Assembly (NCBI GenBank): GCA_001414485.1
Contig: LLEY01000189.1
Span: 1 to 64,000, forward strand
DNA length: 64,000 nt
Origin: Calycina herbarum
Taxonomy: Eukaryota; Ascomycota; Leotiomycetes; Helotiales; Pezizellaceae
Reading direction: 5' to 3'
A program made the position numbers and the translations under genes. Below, in pieces: positions 49,816-61,833 of this stretch. Numbering within the stretch: the stretch's first letter is position 1; each line of letters begins with the position of its first letter. Below the pieces are notes generated by a model, which worked only from the letters and a program-made list of their open reading frames with translations, ran no database searches and had not been told where the DNA came from.

Positions 49816-50611
49816 TGTAAACAGGACCCAGCGATAACAAGTAGAAGTAGAGCGGGCATTCTGATGTATATAATTGAGCTTTCTTGTGGGGTAAGACAAC
49901 CAAACTCATTGAGACAGAAGTAATTCTGTTCAGAGTATATGCACGATCATTTCGTAGGGTATGACCTTGTGCTATTTTAAGTTATACAGATACCCCCGCA
50001 CGTCTATTATAATGCGACATAGGTTAGAACAATGTATATTTGGTTATAAGAGCGATTATTAACTCAAGCCGCATGGAACATGGTGTTTCACAACGATTGC
50101 TCCATACGGGCAATTTTGTGTCAGCAAACAATTATGTAGAGGTTTCGAGTCTCGAAATGACTCAGTGAACAAATGGTACCTACATCGATCGCTTTGTTCA
50201 ACACTTCCGTTATTTGAATCATGTTGACGCCACAATTACAACTCTATTTCGTGCCTTTGTTCTTCTTTGAATTCCATTGATGCATGCAGCGAGTAGGTTT
50301 GCCATTCACTAGATATATTTCAAATAGGTCCGCTCTTCACTTACGATTTCCCTCGGAACCTGCCCAAATTTTATAAATTTACAACTAAAAAGCGACTCTC
50401 AAGACTGGTCACGTGTACCAAAAGCGGCAACTCTCCCTTGTACCTAAGGATCCCAGCTGGGAGAGCACTTACGCCCTAGAATAAAACCACAAGTTGGCTC
50501 TTTCAGCGACGGAAATCTCGGTATCTGTGCTGCGACGGGGTTGTAGGTGCTTATCTCTGGTCTCAAATAACAGCGGCCTCTAACGCCACCTCCCGGATTT
50601 CAAACAAAACA
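49816..50611. other. Intergenic region DIP2-like to PDE1
   Basis: No gene or clear repeat. A CCAAAAGCGGCAA string near 50418 faintly resembles the MITE end but has no partner. Confidence 0.5.
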
Positions 50612-52374
50612 ATGACAATGGACCTTCAGATTGACACCCAGGTCAAACCTAAGGGGCAGAGGAAGAACACAGCGCCGACAACACCAAAACCTGTAGCTGG
50701 ACACCGATTACAAGTCATCGTAGTTGTACGTTTTCCTTTTCTTTTCAATGGCTCATTTCCTCTTCCAGTTGGGCGGTTGTTCCCAAGCGACTTCCTTTGT
50801 CTTTCAATTTATTGAACCTGGAAGCGCTTGCCTGCATACACTGTGCAGTTCTAGTGGGGATTCGGTCACGTCCCATTTTTAATTACTCAAGTACGTTTAA
50901 ATCAAACGTGCCTAGGTAATTACAGATTCTCTCTTTATATCATGAGGCTTTCTGCAAATCTATTTTTTGTTGTTCTTAGCTAATATCCATATTTTAGGGA
51001 GCTGGTGGAGGACCATTTGAAGATGCTGCGACCAGTATGCTAGTTCGTTCAACATCCAAAGGTTGGTCGACAAACAGCTTGTTGTCAGTGGATTCGGGAT
51101 GTCTCCTTGCTGCTCTTGCAAGAATCATAGAAGATCACGCTGGGTCCGATTCTCAGAGGCCACTTACTCTGACGACGGGGCCTTTTCAAGGACTAACTCT
51201 CCCTCACATCAATAAAAACGCAAACGCCCTCCATATCGCCAAGGAACTGATTCAAACCTTCATCGTAACTCATCCCCATCTGGACCACATCTCGGGATTT
51301 ATCTTTGCAACTGCGGGCATGGATTTCAAACGTCAGAAGAAACTTGCAGCATTGCCAAGCACTCTTCACGCTTTCAGACACTATATCTTCAATGGTATAA
51401 TTTGGCCAAATTTGTCTGACCAGCATTCAGGAGTGAAATTGGTAAGCTATTACGAGTTAACTGAGGGAGGGGAGCCTACAATTGAAGATGGCGGATATGT
51501 GACACTTGCAGAGGGGTTGGATGTGATGGCAATGCGTGTAACACATGGCAACTGCAGACTCCAACATTTCAAGCATACAATGAAACACAATGCCGAGATG
51601 GGGTACTCTTATCCAGTCTCAACACCCGTCGCCCCAAATGAGGCAAGGACCCCGGAAACTCCGAGTGCTGGTGAGTCTTCTGCTTACAAAACGGTGTTCA
51701 ATGCCCCCGTGAAAGGTACCGACGACCAATGTCCTGTTGATAGCACAGCGGTGTTCATTCGCGACGCCGCCAGCAAACAAGAGATCCTCATTTTCGGGGA
51801 CGTTGAACCCGATACGATTTCTCTTCGACCATTAAACAAATTGGTCTGGCTCAAGGCAGCCCCCAAGATTGCGTCAGGTCAGCTAAAGGCGATCTTCATC
51901 GAGTCATCGTGGACCGATTCTAAGCCGGACGATTATCTGTTCGGGCACCTTACACCCAAATATATCTTTGAGGAGCTAAGGGTTTTGGCGGGATTCGTAG
52001 AATCGTTGCTTTCATCCGATTACCAGAATGATCCGAAGAAGAGAAAACGCACCACCAACACAGGCCGTCGACAGAGCAGAACCTCAAAGGTACAAGAATC
52101 GCCTACGTCTCAGAGACGTAAAACACCAATTACACAAACAAGCGACCATCTTCATCAACTTTCTGTCGAAGAGGATATAGAGATGACGTCTCCCGCTTAT
52201 GATGGTGGTCCTTTAAGTGGGGTCAAGGTTGTTATTATCCATGTTAAAGACCAGATGGTTGATGGGCCGGATCCGAGGGTGACCATCAGAGAAGAACTTA
52301 AAGCGCATGAGGAGAGAGAAAGACTTGGAGCTCAGTTTATTGTTTCGGAATCGGGAGACTCGTATTATATTTGA
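50612..52374 (+). CDS. PDE1: Low-affinity cAMP phosphodiesterase, class II
   Basis: Two exons, 50612-50725 and 50998-52374, giving 496 residues; the 272-bp intron is the longest in the window. It joins HRLQVIVV to GAGGGPFED, the conserved first strand-loop of the family. The metal-binding motif HPHLDH (about residues 130-135, THPHLDHISG) is the class II signature of the metallo-beta-lactamase-like fold. Further motifs are THGNC (near 220), the DSTAVFIRD and FGDVEPD blocks and IFIESSW. The insert at about 345-400 is Lys/Arg/Ser-rich and disordered, common in fungal PDE1. It hydrolyses cAMP and tempers PKA signalling, affecting growth and pathogenic development in studied fungi. A second possible Met lies two codons downstream. 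Confidence 0.95.
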
Positions 52375-55355
52375 GAATTGAGTGTTCTGTAATCTTGGAC
52401 TTGGGAGTTTTTGGGAGGCGTTCTTTGCTCGGTAACTTTTTTTTCTTGGGAGGGGATCTCTTGGGTGGTGTTGTGGAGTAGGCGTCTTTAGATCGGGATG
52501 GTGGAAATACCCGTATATATAAGGTTCGGTTTGGTGGGACAGTTGTGTTTTCTTTGGGGAGGGTCTCTCGCTATTGAATTATGGTATTTGGAGTTTGTTC
52601 ATTAAGGGTGGGGTAACATATTCAAGCTGTAGTTTGTAATAGAAGATTCTGCTTCTTTTCCAGTCTCGATTCTAAATTGATGATTATGCTCAACTTATTT
52701 CAAACTATGTCGTGCTCTCCTGTAGGTTCCAGAATAAGAGAGTTTCGAAGATCGTGATAAACAAATATCCCAAAACCTAGATGTTTCACAGAAACGTCAC
52801 AGTAAACCACTGCAAACCTCCTTCCGTAGAACAATCTTCAAGCTGCCAAAAACATGTTACTGGGAGCATCCGTTATCCATTTCTGAGACTAATTTTTCCA
52901 GAAAGTCATGGGAAAAGTTATTATGAAAAGAATGTAGAATTATTGGTAAAGTTTTCCTGACCTCCATAAAGGAAAGAAAAACCAAGTAGCAGTCCTCGTC
53001 ACATGAACTCATTCCTTCAAATTAAGAAGGGAAAGCTGTACTAGAGGTCTGACCTTTTTTTGGTAGCAATTGTGGAAATAATTAGATTTGGGAGTATTGT
53101 CAGATCCTGCTTTGAAAAGGAAAAACCGAAACTCACGGTATGCTACATAATAGGAAGTTTGGCGCTAAGAACTCACTTCAACTAATCATCCTAATAACAT
53201 ACTTTAATATTTCTAATCCACAGGGAGTAATCATTTTAGAAAGAGAGAATGGGTGAAGAATTCTTAGCAAGTAGACTCGAAGCGGATTTTAGTGAATGTG
53301 AAACCCCGTCCTACGGACAGCAAAATTGGAAATCGGAAAACTGTATTGAGTAAGCTGACTATACTAACGGGCGTTTCTTAAACTAGACATTCATACAGCG
53401 GAAGATGTTGAGCATCAAATAGACGTTTTTTCAACATTGGTGCTTGGTCATGTATAAAAACTGGCCAGCTTCTACAGTACATCATTCAAATCAAAGTCGA
53501 CCCCACTCTTCCCAAACTGTTTACGCAATCAGGGAGATGGTCCTACTAGTAGCTAAGAGCATCTTGCTCTCAAGCTTACGAACAGACACGGTCTTCAAGG
53601 TCTTCACTCCATGAAACCGAAGGGCTTCAAAACCGTGGAAAGCTCATCAAAGGTACCTCATCATCCTTACCTCTCACTCTTTCTCCCAGTACCTTTCATA
53701 CATAAAAGCTTGAATCGTCACCATTCCAACCTTAAAAATACCCAAGAAGGTTCTTGTTCCGTTTAAAGTGGAAACTTCATCCAGCTTTGGGTATAAGGAA
53801 ATATTGTAACACCGTGGAGTAACCATATTCTTCTCAACTCGCCTTGTTGAACCTACTTCCTTATACCACCCTTTTTATTTTACTGTTACACACTCCATGT
53901 GTTTTGCTCTATCACCCCCAAGCTCTCAGACAAGCTCCCCATTTTTAAAGGTTTACTTCAACAAAACTCGCTATCTCTGAAGCCCAAATTCACAGCCATC
54001 AAATCCTCGATATCACAAAAAAAGCAAATATGCAATTATCAGTCCTAGCCAACCCCCCAAAAAGGGGAGGGGGGTAGAAAGATAAGCGAGGAAATCAGTC
54101 ACAATATGAAATAGTAACTTCATGCTTCCCACATATCAACCAAGGCAGGCATAATCATCTGTTCTCCCAAAGTACCCCGTCATTGGATACCTAAGACCAG
54201 ACTTGAAAATACTCTACCCCCATGACTCTATTCGCACCAGTGTCCAAGGATGAGAGGAAAAGGCAACTGGCATTTTACAATGGGCACTCCTACTACGTCC
54301 GCATCAGGTTTGGCCCCACCGAACTATCACGAGCTTCAAAAAATCATGAATCATTACGAGAGTAAAAAACTGAAGGAAATCATCCTCCCATCTAAACAAA
54401 CTAACCCTCAGCGGCCACTCTCACTAATCTCCAATCCCTAGCCTACAACACGTGAACGGGTGAACTGCAGATCAGACTGAAAGCACCTCTTGCGATGACT
54501 TGTTGATCGCAGTTCTGGCTAATTTCTTTCCTCGATGAAAGAAAAAAGTTTATGGTTTGCCCAAACACAAAAGTGGGCAAAACTGAGGGATATCATATAA
54601 ACAGCAAAAAATGATTTGTTCTGTGCGAGGGGACCAAGCGTGAGGGTGGCTTTAAACCCCCACGTCGCTTACTATCCTCACGGACGCTTGTAGGTGTGGG
54701 TTTATCCTCCATGTAAATGCACACCATCTTGTGGCCTCGCTTCCGTTGAAAGGGGAAGGAGCAATCCAGAGGTTGGAAATGTGAAGAACGTAGAGATGCG
54801 TGAGGCAGGCGCGATGCATTTTTCAACACTCGACGTTGAGGTCCTCGTCCTTATCCTCTTTTGTTCTCCACGTACACCAAAAGAGAACACATCGTCGCTC
54901 GCTTCTTATTCTTGACCACTATCCCTTCGTTAAGCCCAACATCCTAATTACTTTACATGAACATCCGACCGAGTCACTCGTTATAATTATCTCATTCTCA
55001 AAATCTGCACTGTCCAAACTAATCTCCCATTCTTCCTTACTCATGAATACCAAAATACAATAACGATAGATTTGTCCAACATCTTCAAAACGACTTGAAC
55101 AAATGATACGACAGCCAAACAATAAACAGGGAATGGAGACGGCCTCTTCTACACGAATCCGCTCTCGGTCTCGGTGGTTCAAATCGGTCGATAGCACGAA
55201 TGATGCGCCCCAGCAAGACGGCGATAATACGTCAGTGGTAATTTGACTCCCACCTCCTCGCCCCCCTCCACACACCCCGGGCATTAGCTGCCACCGTCAT
55301 CAAACTAACAAGAGACCAGAGCTTTAACACGAACCCGAGAACCTCCTACACCGAA
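52375..55355. other. 3-kb intergenic region without supported genes
   Basis: The longest gene-free stretch in the right half. It contains only short frames (such as 63 codons at 54250-54441) that lack domains or splice partners. Composition is mildly AT-rich but not RIP-like. A non-coding transcript or a long leader for the following gene would be compatible with it. Confidence 0.5.
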
Positions 55356-56564
55356 ATGTCTGCAGACTTCTCAGAAATGAACATCTGCGCTAGAAGCCTT
55401 GAATCCGAGTCCGGCCAATTCATGCCACCACCGGGCCTATATACAACACAGCAACCGCATAGCAAAAATTTGGATCTTGGGTTCCTCGACTCCCTGCAAG
55501 AAATACCTCTCGAAGAGCTTTTAGCTGAATCTTCAGACTCTGGGTGTTTGGAATTGGAAGAAGACGATTTGCCTAGACGAAGCCAGGGAGGATTGACAGC
55601 GGTTGAAAATGAATTGCTTTCTGCATTGATGGAAATCAGAGACCATCTTCCTTCGGCAGAAGTTTCGACTGACCCGGAAGATTTCGAACACGCATCCAAT
55701 CCCCCAGAAATGATCGAAGAGCAAAGCATCATTCAAAGCATCGAGAAGGATGACCACGAATACCACGTAGTTGAAATATCCTCTGGCTACGAAAGCGAAC
55801 TCGATACAACCGCTGAGCCCGAAACCTCCAACATAGACGACGATTCCAATGAAGATCCATCAACAACCATACCATGCCTTTCTCTCCCTCGTTATCGTTC
55901 GATGACACCAGAACCAGAGTCCGAACCTCTTCCCTCCCATTCAATAGCTAACCGCAGAAATTCCTCCAGCTTCCGGCTAGTCAATAACCGCTCCACTATT
56001 CGACCACGGCCTGTACGACAGAGAAGACCGATAATGGATCCTCTCAAACACAATCGCAAAAAGCTTGACTCGAATCTCCGTATGGCAATCTTCCTCCGCG
56101 AAGATCCCCAGAAGTACAGTAGAGTCCTCGATAACTACCAGGGGATCGCCCCCATGATGTGTCACCATAGAAGGGAGATAAGAAGCAGGGTTAACAAGCG
56201 AGGAATGGAATACGAGACGGGATTTATGAGGTGGAGAGTTCATCAGAGAAGTAAATTGGCAATTGCAGTTCAGTGGTGTATGAATGAGAAGATGACGAAG
56301 GAGGTGATAAGGAGAATAATTTATGAAGGGAAGGCCATGGAACTGGATGGGAGGGGATGGACCGGACAGGGTGATCGAGGCGTGAGATATTGCGGGCGGA
56401 CGGAATGTGGGGTAGGTTTTTGTGGGTGGAGGGGCATGGAAATATTTCTAGCTGCGGTGGAGTATACTGACGATGAGGAGGAACTGGAACACTGCGTCTT
56501 CGAATTGCCGAGAGATATTGGGTCAGAAAGCTTGGAGGAGGACAGGTTATCTTGCCCCCCTTGA
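55356..56564 (+). CDS. Hypothetical acidic protein with C-terminal Cys cluster, 402 aa
   Basis: Single exon with ATG at 55356. Residues 1-200 are acidic and Ser/Glu-rich with no order signal. From about 205 to 280 the sequence becomes strongly basic (RPRPVRQRRP, HNRKKLD). Residues about 255-385 look folded: MRWRVHQRSKLAIAVQWCM, a helical EVIRRIIYEGKAMEL, then a cysteine cluster CGRTECGVGFC. I know no family with this pattern. The acidic plus basic layout and the cysteine cluster would suit a nuclear protein, but this is speculation. Its codon use looks normal for the window. Confidence 0.75.
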   Translation: MSADFSEMNICARSLESESGQFMPPPGLYTTQQPHSKNLDLGFLDSLQEIPLEELLAESSDSGCLELEEDDLPRRSQGGLTAVENELLSALMEIRDHLPSAEVSTDPEDFEHASNPPEMIEEQSIIQSIEKDDHEYHVVEISSGYESELDTTAEPETSNIDDDSNEDPSTTIPCLSLPRYRSMTPEPESEPLPSHSIANRRNSSSFRLVNNRSTIRPRPVRQRRPIMDPLKHNRKKLDSNLRMAIFLREDPQKYSRVLDNYQGIAPMMCHHRREIRSRVNKRGMEYETGFMRWRVHQRSKLAIAVQWCMNEKMTKEVIRRIIYEGKAMELDGRGWTGQGDRGVRYCGRTECGVGFCGWRGMEIFLAAVEYTDDEEELEHCVFELPRDIGSESLEEDRLSCPP

Positions 56565-57914
56565 GCTTTTAGCGTAGGGTCTGGGTGGATGTTCAATTGA
56601 AGTTTTATAGATACACTTTACAGCGACAGTACCTGTACTCTTTGGACGGAAATAGAAGCAAAGAATAATTAGAATCAATATTTCAAACCTCAAAGTGACC
56701 TTCCTCGTAACTTGGACAACTACAATTCCTAGTATTGTATAAAACAATATAGAAAAATCGAATACATTATCCGAAATAGTCCAAGAGAATCAGAGAGTAG
56801 ATATCTCAATTTTCCGAACCCTTCCGAACAACGCTTTAAAACACCTTCCAATTTTCGAAATACGACAACCTATTTTAGAGGCTCAAGTCTTTCAAGTTTC
56901 AATACTTGATAGCACTAGACTCGTCCACGACGCGCGACGACAGTCTGCATGTTGAAGTATCCCAAGAACAGGTCAGCGAAGATAATAAATGGTGATTTCC
57001 CATTTTCGTTGCTGGCTTCTTCAAGACTGCAGAATCTAGACTGAGTACCTGAGAGACACTCGGGAAACTCGAAGAAACTCAAGATGGGGGGTTTCGAGTA
57101 TAGAAGGAGGAAAATAGTAGAGGTGAAGAGGGGGGGTAAATCATGTGATCGCAAAGCAAGCTAGCTGCAGAACTTGTCAAGGAATTGCTTCAAAAACTGC
57201 TTGCACAAAACAAAACAAGAATGCAGCCGCCCCATTTTCCTAAACTTGATCATATAAAAGTAGGGTTACTTCTGCCGAGTGGTATCTTGTACGAATCTCA
57301 AGTACTTGACACGAATTGAAACTCGACACCACTTGGTGTCAAAAAGAGTCTCAGAAAGATGCGACAAAAAGACGCAGCTTAAAAAAGAACTTTCATATCG
57401 TATTTGCCAGTGTATCGACCCTCCTATGCTACATATCCTCCACCCCTTCTTTTCCTTCCTCTGCCATGATTGAATGAGAATATTCTCTTCCTCGACGGCA
57501 TTCCATTCCAGCATTCTCACCTCCCACCTATCCGAGTTGTTTTATATAATACCTCGAAAAACAAATCCTCTCCCCCGTTTTGGATCAACTCCAATCCCAA
57601 ACACACACATCGAACGGATATCTTCTAGCGTGCTCGCTCAACGGACAAAGGAAAATTAAGACAAAAGTGTAAGCAAAAAAAGAGAAAATTTCCCAGGACC
57701 CCGCTTGATCATCTTTCCCTTCATATTATTCAGACCAGACTCCATGATACGCCTTAAACTGTTTTGTCGTTCGCTCCTCAAAAAATATTGAACGAAAGCA
57801 CATTTCCCCAACGCTAAGCAAGAGTTTACCATCCTCCCAAACCCCAACACCTTTGCCCCACCTTGAATTTCCATTTCCAGATTGCGATAAGGCCTGTCGG
57901 TCGAACACTCATCG
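56565..57914. other. Convergent intergenic region
   Basis: 3' flanks of two converging genes. AT-rich, with short frames only. A small hairpin (GACACCA/TGGTGTC, 57327-57342) is present. Confidence 0.5.
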
Positions 57915-59610
57915 TCATGAGTTTGCCCTATCTTGTATCCGGGTTGTCTGACTTTCGGCTCTTTCTCGCTGATTGGCGTTTCGCTCTCTGGCACGATCCT
58001 CTGCTACAGTATCACTGTAGCTTGGAATTGGTGGAGGCGTGCTCTTTCTCCGTATTAGAGGCTGCCTTTCACTTTCACTACTCCCTCGGGGGCTCCCGGC
58101 CGTTGATGGCTGGGGGCTTGTATACTCTGGTGGTGGATTTGAAGGATCCTGAACACTGAGTGAGGCCTGTGTGGTATTTCCAGGCGCCAAGGTACCGGCA
58201 GCAGCGCTTGATTCACCAGGCTCTTCATTCGTTGGTATATGTGTAAGGTGAGCGAGGGAGATATCTGTAGGAGAGCGTATGGGACCTGGACTTGTAGGTG
58301 GATGGTGCCTGAAATTTCCGCTTCGTGTTCGGCCATGCCTTGGATCCGGGAAGTGACTTTGATGACTACTTTGAGCGCCTTCTCTTCCAGCTTCCAGCAA
58401 AATACTCCCTTGCTCACTCCCGTATGGCGGAGGTGGAGCAAGACTTCCAGTCATTGGAGCCAATCCCCATTTCTTGACGTTTGCCTCGATGAAAACAAAT
58501 CCTGACTGTCCAAAATTAACATGAACCGTACAAGGTCCATTCGCACCCACTGCCGGAAATAAGTTCTGAGATTTAAGTCCGTGTGCAACATCTTCCAACT
58601 TCTTTCCGTTTCGTGTGAAGAACACGGTGCCGGTTCGAGGTCGATATCCAACTCCAATAACATCCCCTTGAACATATTGTGGTCCGTAATGGGGGCCGCT
58701 GAATGGCTGGTTGTATCTCCGATGTCCAGTAGAAGTGTACGCCACGGAATACTTGTGCCAACCTATGGAAATCAATTAGTGGACCGTCAGTCATAACTTG
58801 AGTGGAATTTGAGTCTTACCAGGTAACCTAAAGAGAGGATATGGCTTTGTAGCCACGCCAATACTGATCAAAGACGTCTCGGGCTTATCATAAATCTTGG
58901 CCTCCCAGTAATATACTTCGTTTTGCTTTGGAAGTGGGAGATTCGACAGTACCGAGCACTCGCTATCATAAAATTCGATTTCCGTTCTTCCCTCTACGAA
59001 GCAATTCGCTATCTCCAATTCTGGTTCAAACTCCCATGCTGAAACACCCTTTTCCTGAATCGCTAAGTATTGTGATAATGAAATGTCGGTTGGTAGGGAA
59101 TCGGGTGGATTGGCTTGGATAAAGGCTATAGAAGAAAGATAAGTTAGCATTTGTGATTGCACACTTATTGTTATGCAAGTTGAAAGTTGAAAAATGCAAA
59201 CCTTTAGCTCTGAGATACTCCGTCCTTTGAAGATCGTCCATTTCCTCCAGAGCTTCGGCCTCCTCCCTTGCGTATGCCTGTTCATCGTCATATTCGCCCG
59301 GCCGGCCGATGCGGTCCAGCAGAATACGTCCTCCGGTTGTGTATCTGAAGAAGTAGATGATCAGGAAAATGAGGCCAATCAATGCCGCGCTTCCAAAGGA
59401 GCTGAGTAGACCAATGACGACGCCATTCATTGTCGAGCCGTCGCCTCGAATCCGGACAGAACTACGCAGAGGCTGCTGATACGCCTGCCCATAACCTGGC
59501 CATAACGTCTGAGTTGCCTGTGCCCCGTCTGCGATGGCGGATGTTGGGATGTTGGGATGGATGGAGGTGAGGAGTGTTGTCGGCGGGGCCAGCTCCTCCA
59601 TCGCCTGCAT
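57915..59610 (-). CDS. SSH4: SSH4/EAR1-like membrane adaptor for the Rsp5 ubiquitin ligase
   Basis: Three exons, 59610-59202, 59125-58820 and 58762-57915, giving 520 residues. A short lumenal N-terminus is followed by one membrane helix (VVIGLLSSFGSAALIGLIFL, about residues 63-88). A cytosolic SPRY domain follows (about 165-320), split by both introns (SAWEFEPELE, YYWEAKIYDKP, GVATKPYPLFRLPGWHKYS, VGYRPRTGTVFFTRNGKKL). The tail is Pro/Ser-rich with Rsp5-binding PPxY-type motifs PPPY (about 353) and PPEY (about 450). Yeast Ssh4 and Ear1 work on endosomes/vacuole membrane, recruiting Rsp5 to ubiquitinate transporters for multivesicular-body sorting. Domain order and motifs match fully. Confidence 0.94.
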
Positions 59611-60777
59611 GTTTGGCTTTCCTATCGCGCCGCTTGGGCGTCCTGGCCTCCGTCAACCCTTCTCGTTGCTTGCAATTCTGCTCGTACTCGGCCAGCGAGG
59701 AAGGGACCCGTTTCGAAGGTGAGACTCTAGAGAAAAATGCGATTTCGGTGGTGTTGACGTCGGGTGGTTGAAGCAGATGTTGATGAAGAGTTCGAGGTCG
59801 ACGATCTGGTTTGGCGGTTTGGCTCGCTCGGTTGCTGTGCTGCTGCCCGCTTGGGTCGGCGTTATGTTATGGGTCCAGGTCGGCGCTGGGCGGTGGCGTG
59901 GAATGAACTGGTTCTTCTCCTCAAGGCCGGAAGCAGGTGAGAGTCAAGTAAAATTACAACGATTGCAGAAGTGAATGTTTTCCCTGAATTACTTGTTTGG
60001 ATGGAATCAGAATCAGAAAATGGGTGCATCAACGCAGCTTAGGTACAGAAACGGTGTCAACCTGTTTCAGCAGGCGCAGCAGCAAGGTAGTCTCCAGCTT
60101 CCTCTCCAAATTTGTATCACGACGAAATTATGCGAGCGCCTTTAGTCAATGGAGCCAGGCGGTGTGACTGGATGCTGGTCAGGAGAGGGGGATAAGGGGA
60201 AGAAGAAGCATTGCAGTAAAGCATTGGAGAGGGGAACGAGGTCGAGTCTGCTGTTTGCTCTGATAAGGCGCATGAGATGTATTGATCAAGTCATCTGCAG
60301 TCTACCGAGGAGTTGCGAGTAACGTGGACCCAGCCCAGCATACGATCATGCTTGGAAAAATAAAAAATCTATGCAAGCAACCTGAGCAAGCATCAGGAGG
60401 ATTTTCTCTGGCTTCAAAACCATACGGATAAATTACCGGTGTGGTGTATTGGGTGCATTCAGGAACCGAGGAATGAGGCTACCAACACACAATTTCAGAA
60501 CACCATCAGACCAGATCGATTTCTTCATCTCTTCGTCCGTCATAATCTGGCCTCCAATAAGTCCTTTGGGAGGCGGCGGGTGTCTACTCTACTCAGGTAC
60601 CAAGTCCCTACCCCTCGTTATTTCGCCAGGGAGGACGCTGCATCACTACTGGTTGATGGCTGTCCAAAAAAAAAAACATCATTATGTCATTGCATGGACC
60701 TCATTCAATCCTTCTGTAGTGAGACTCCTTAGCCCCATCTCCATCGTCTATGCTGTCCCTCGTTCTCCCAAGCAGAC
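59611..60777. other. Intergenic region upstream of the SSH4-like gene
   Basis: Promoter and leader of the SSH4-like gene and 3' flank of the UCH37-like gene. Only short frames; no repeat or RNA gene recognised. Confidence 0.5.
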
Positions 60778-61833
60778 TCAACCTGACATCTCCTCATCCT
60801 CGCCCCCGACTTTCTTCTTCTCCTCAGATCTCAACTTCGTTTTCTGTTCACTCTCCTCGATCCAAGCTGCATAAGCCTCCGGACCCTCCTTCAACTTTTC
60901 CCTAATTACCCCTTTCAAAATCTCGCCAGCGAATCCGACGAAATTGTGTCTTCTCAAAGAGTTCTCAAACTGCCATTCGCCCCTCTTCTGTTCTTCCCTA
61001 TACAACGCCTCCTGATCCCCAAATTCTCTTGCTCGAACCCGTAGATCCCTAACCATGGCCAAAAGATTGAATCGAATCTCGTTGGCGGGGTATCTCTCGA
61101 TGCGTCGTTGCAGAACAGGTATGACTTTTTCAGGGAATTCCTCGGTAGAGCTGGTTCCATGCGAAATAGGCGCAGGTTGCAGCCCATCCAATTCGTAAAG
61201 TGTGCCGTTGATGGAGGTATACGCAATAAAGTGATAGACATCCTCGTCCTCCGTAGCCATTCTTTGCGTCTCGTCAACAAATGGGCTACTCTTCGCGAAA
61301 CTGTTGTGGACATCCCTGATCAAATCCGAGTTACTGAGTGCCTCCCCTCGCATGTCCGGCGGAAACCCAGTTGTGAATTCCTTAAAGTCCTTCAAAGGCG
61401 TTCCAACATCAATAACCCCATCTTTATTCAACAGCACCGATAGGAGAGCTTGAGTGCCGCAGGCGTTCTGGATCGTTTGCGCAGCGAAGAACAGGTTTTC
61501 GGAGGCATCGTAATCGTATTGTCCGTCTTTTGGCGTGCCATCGCTGTTTGCTTTCTCGCCGGTAGGGTATTTGAAGAGGAATATGACTCCATAGACTGGG
61601 CTAAGCTGGCGGAGGTAATCGGCATCTAGGGCAATAAGCTCCTCAAACTGCACATCTTTCACTCCAAGGTTGTCGAGTAGGAAGGTGAAGACACCCTAAA
61701 AGATGTCAGCGCCGATTTCTGGGATAGGTAAGTTGGCGGCTACGAACCGCATCGGATTCGACTAGAAGAGGTCAGCAAGCTTTCAATTGTTTTGGCAGTG
61801 ATGGGGCATACTGGTATTCCATCCTCCACTCAT
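60778..61833 (-). CDS. UCH37: Ubiquitin C-terminal hydrolase, UCH37/UCHL5 type
   Basis: Three exons, 61833-61812 (22 nt), 61761-61748 (14 nt) and 61695-60778, giving 317 residues. The two short exons encode MSGGWNTIESDA and join to GVFTFLLDNLGV, the exact N-terminal pattern of UCH enzymes (WxxIESDPGVFT). Catalytic residues are seen: Gln before NACGTQALLS, Cys at about 90, His at about 167 (DVYHFIAY) and Asp at about 180 (YELDGLQ). The length and C-terminal helical, charged extension fit UCH37, which docks on the proteasome or INO80 in other eukaryotes, rather than the shorter Yuh1/UCHL3 type. It removes ubiquitin from substrates at the 26S proteasome. It is divergent from the RelA/SpoT gene. 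Confidence 0.94.

Noticed and set aside
50405..50440. Possible extra MITE end (AAAAGCGGCAA)
   Set aside because: Only about eleven bases match, without GTAAA, without an opposite end and without the inner blocks.
54250..54441. 63-codon frame as a small secreted protein
   Set aside because: No signal peptide, no cysteines, and no sign of splicing or conservation that can be seen here.
57327..57342. Small perfect hairpin GACACCA/TGGTGTC
   Set aside because: Seven-base stem with a two-base loop; expected by chance in a window of this size and not followed by a telling context.
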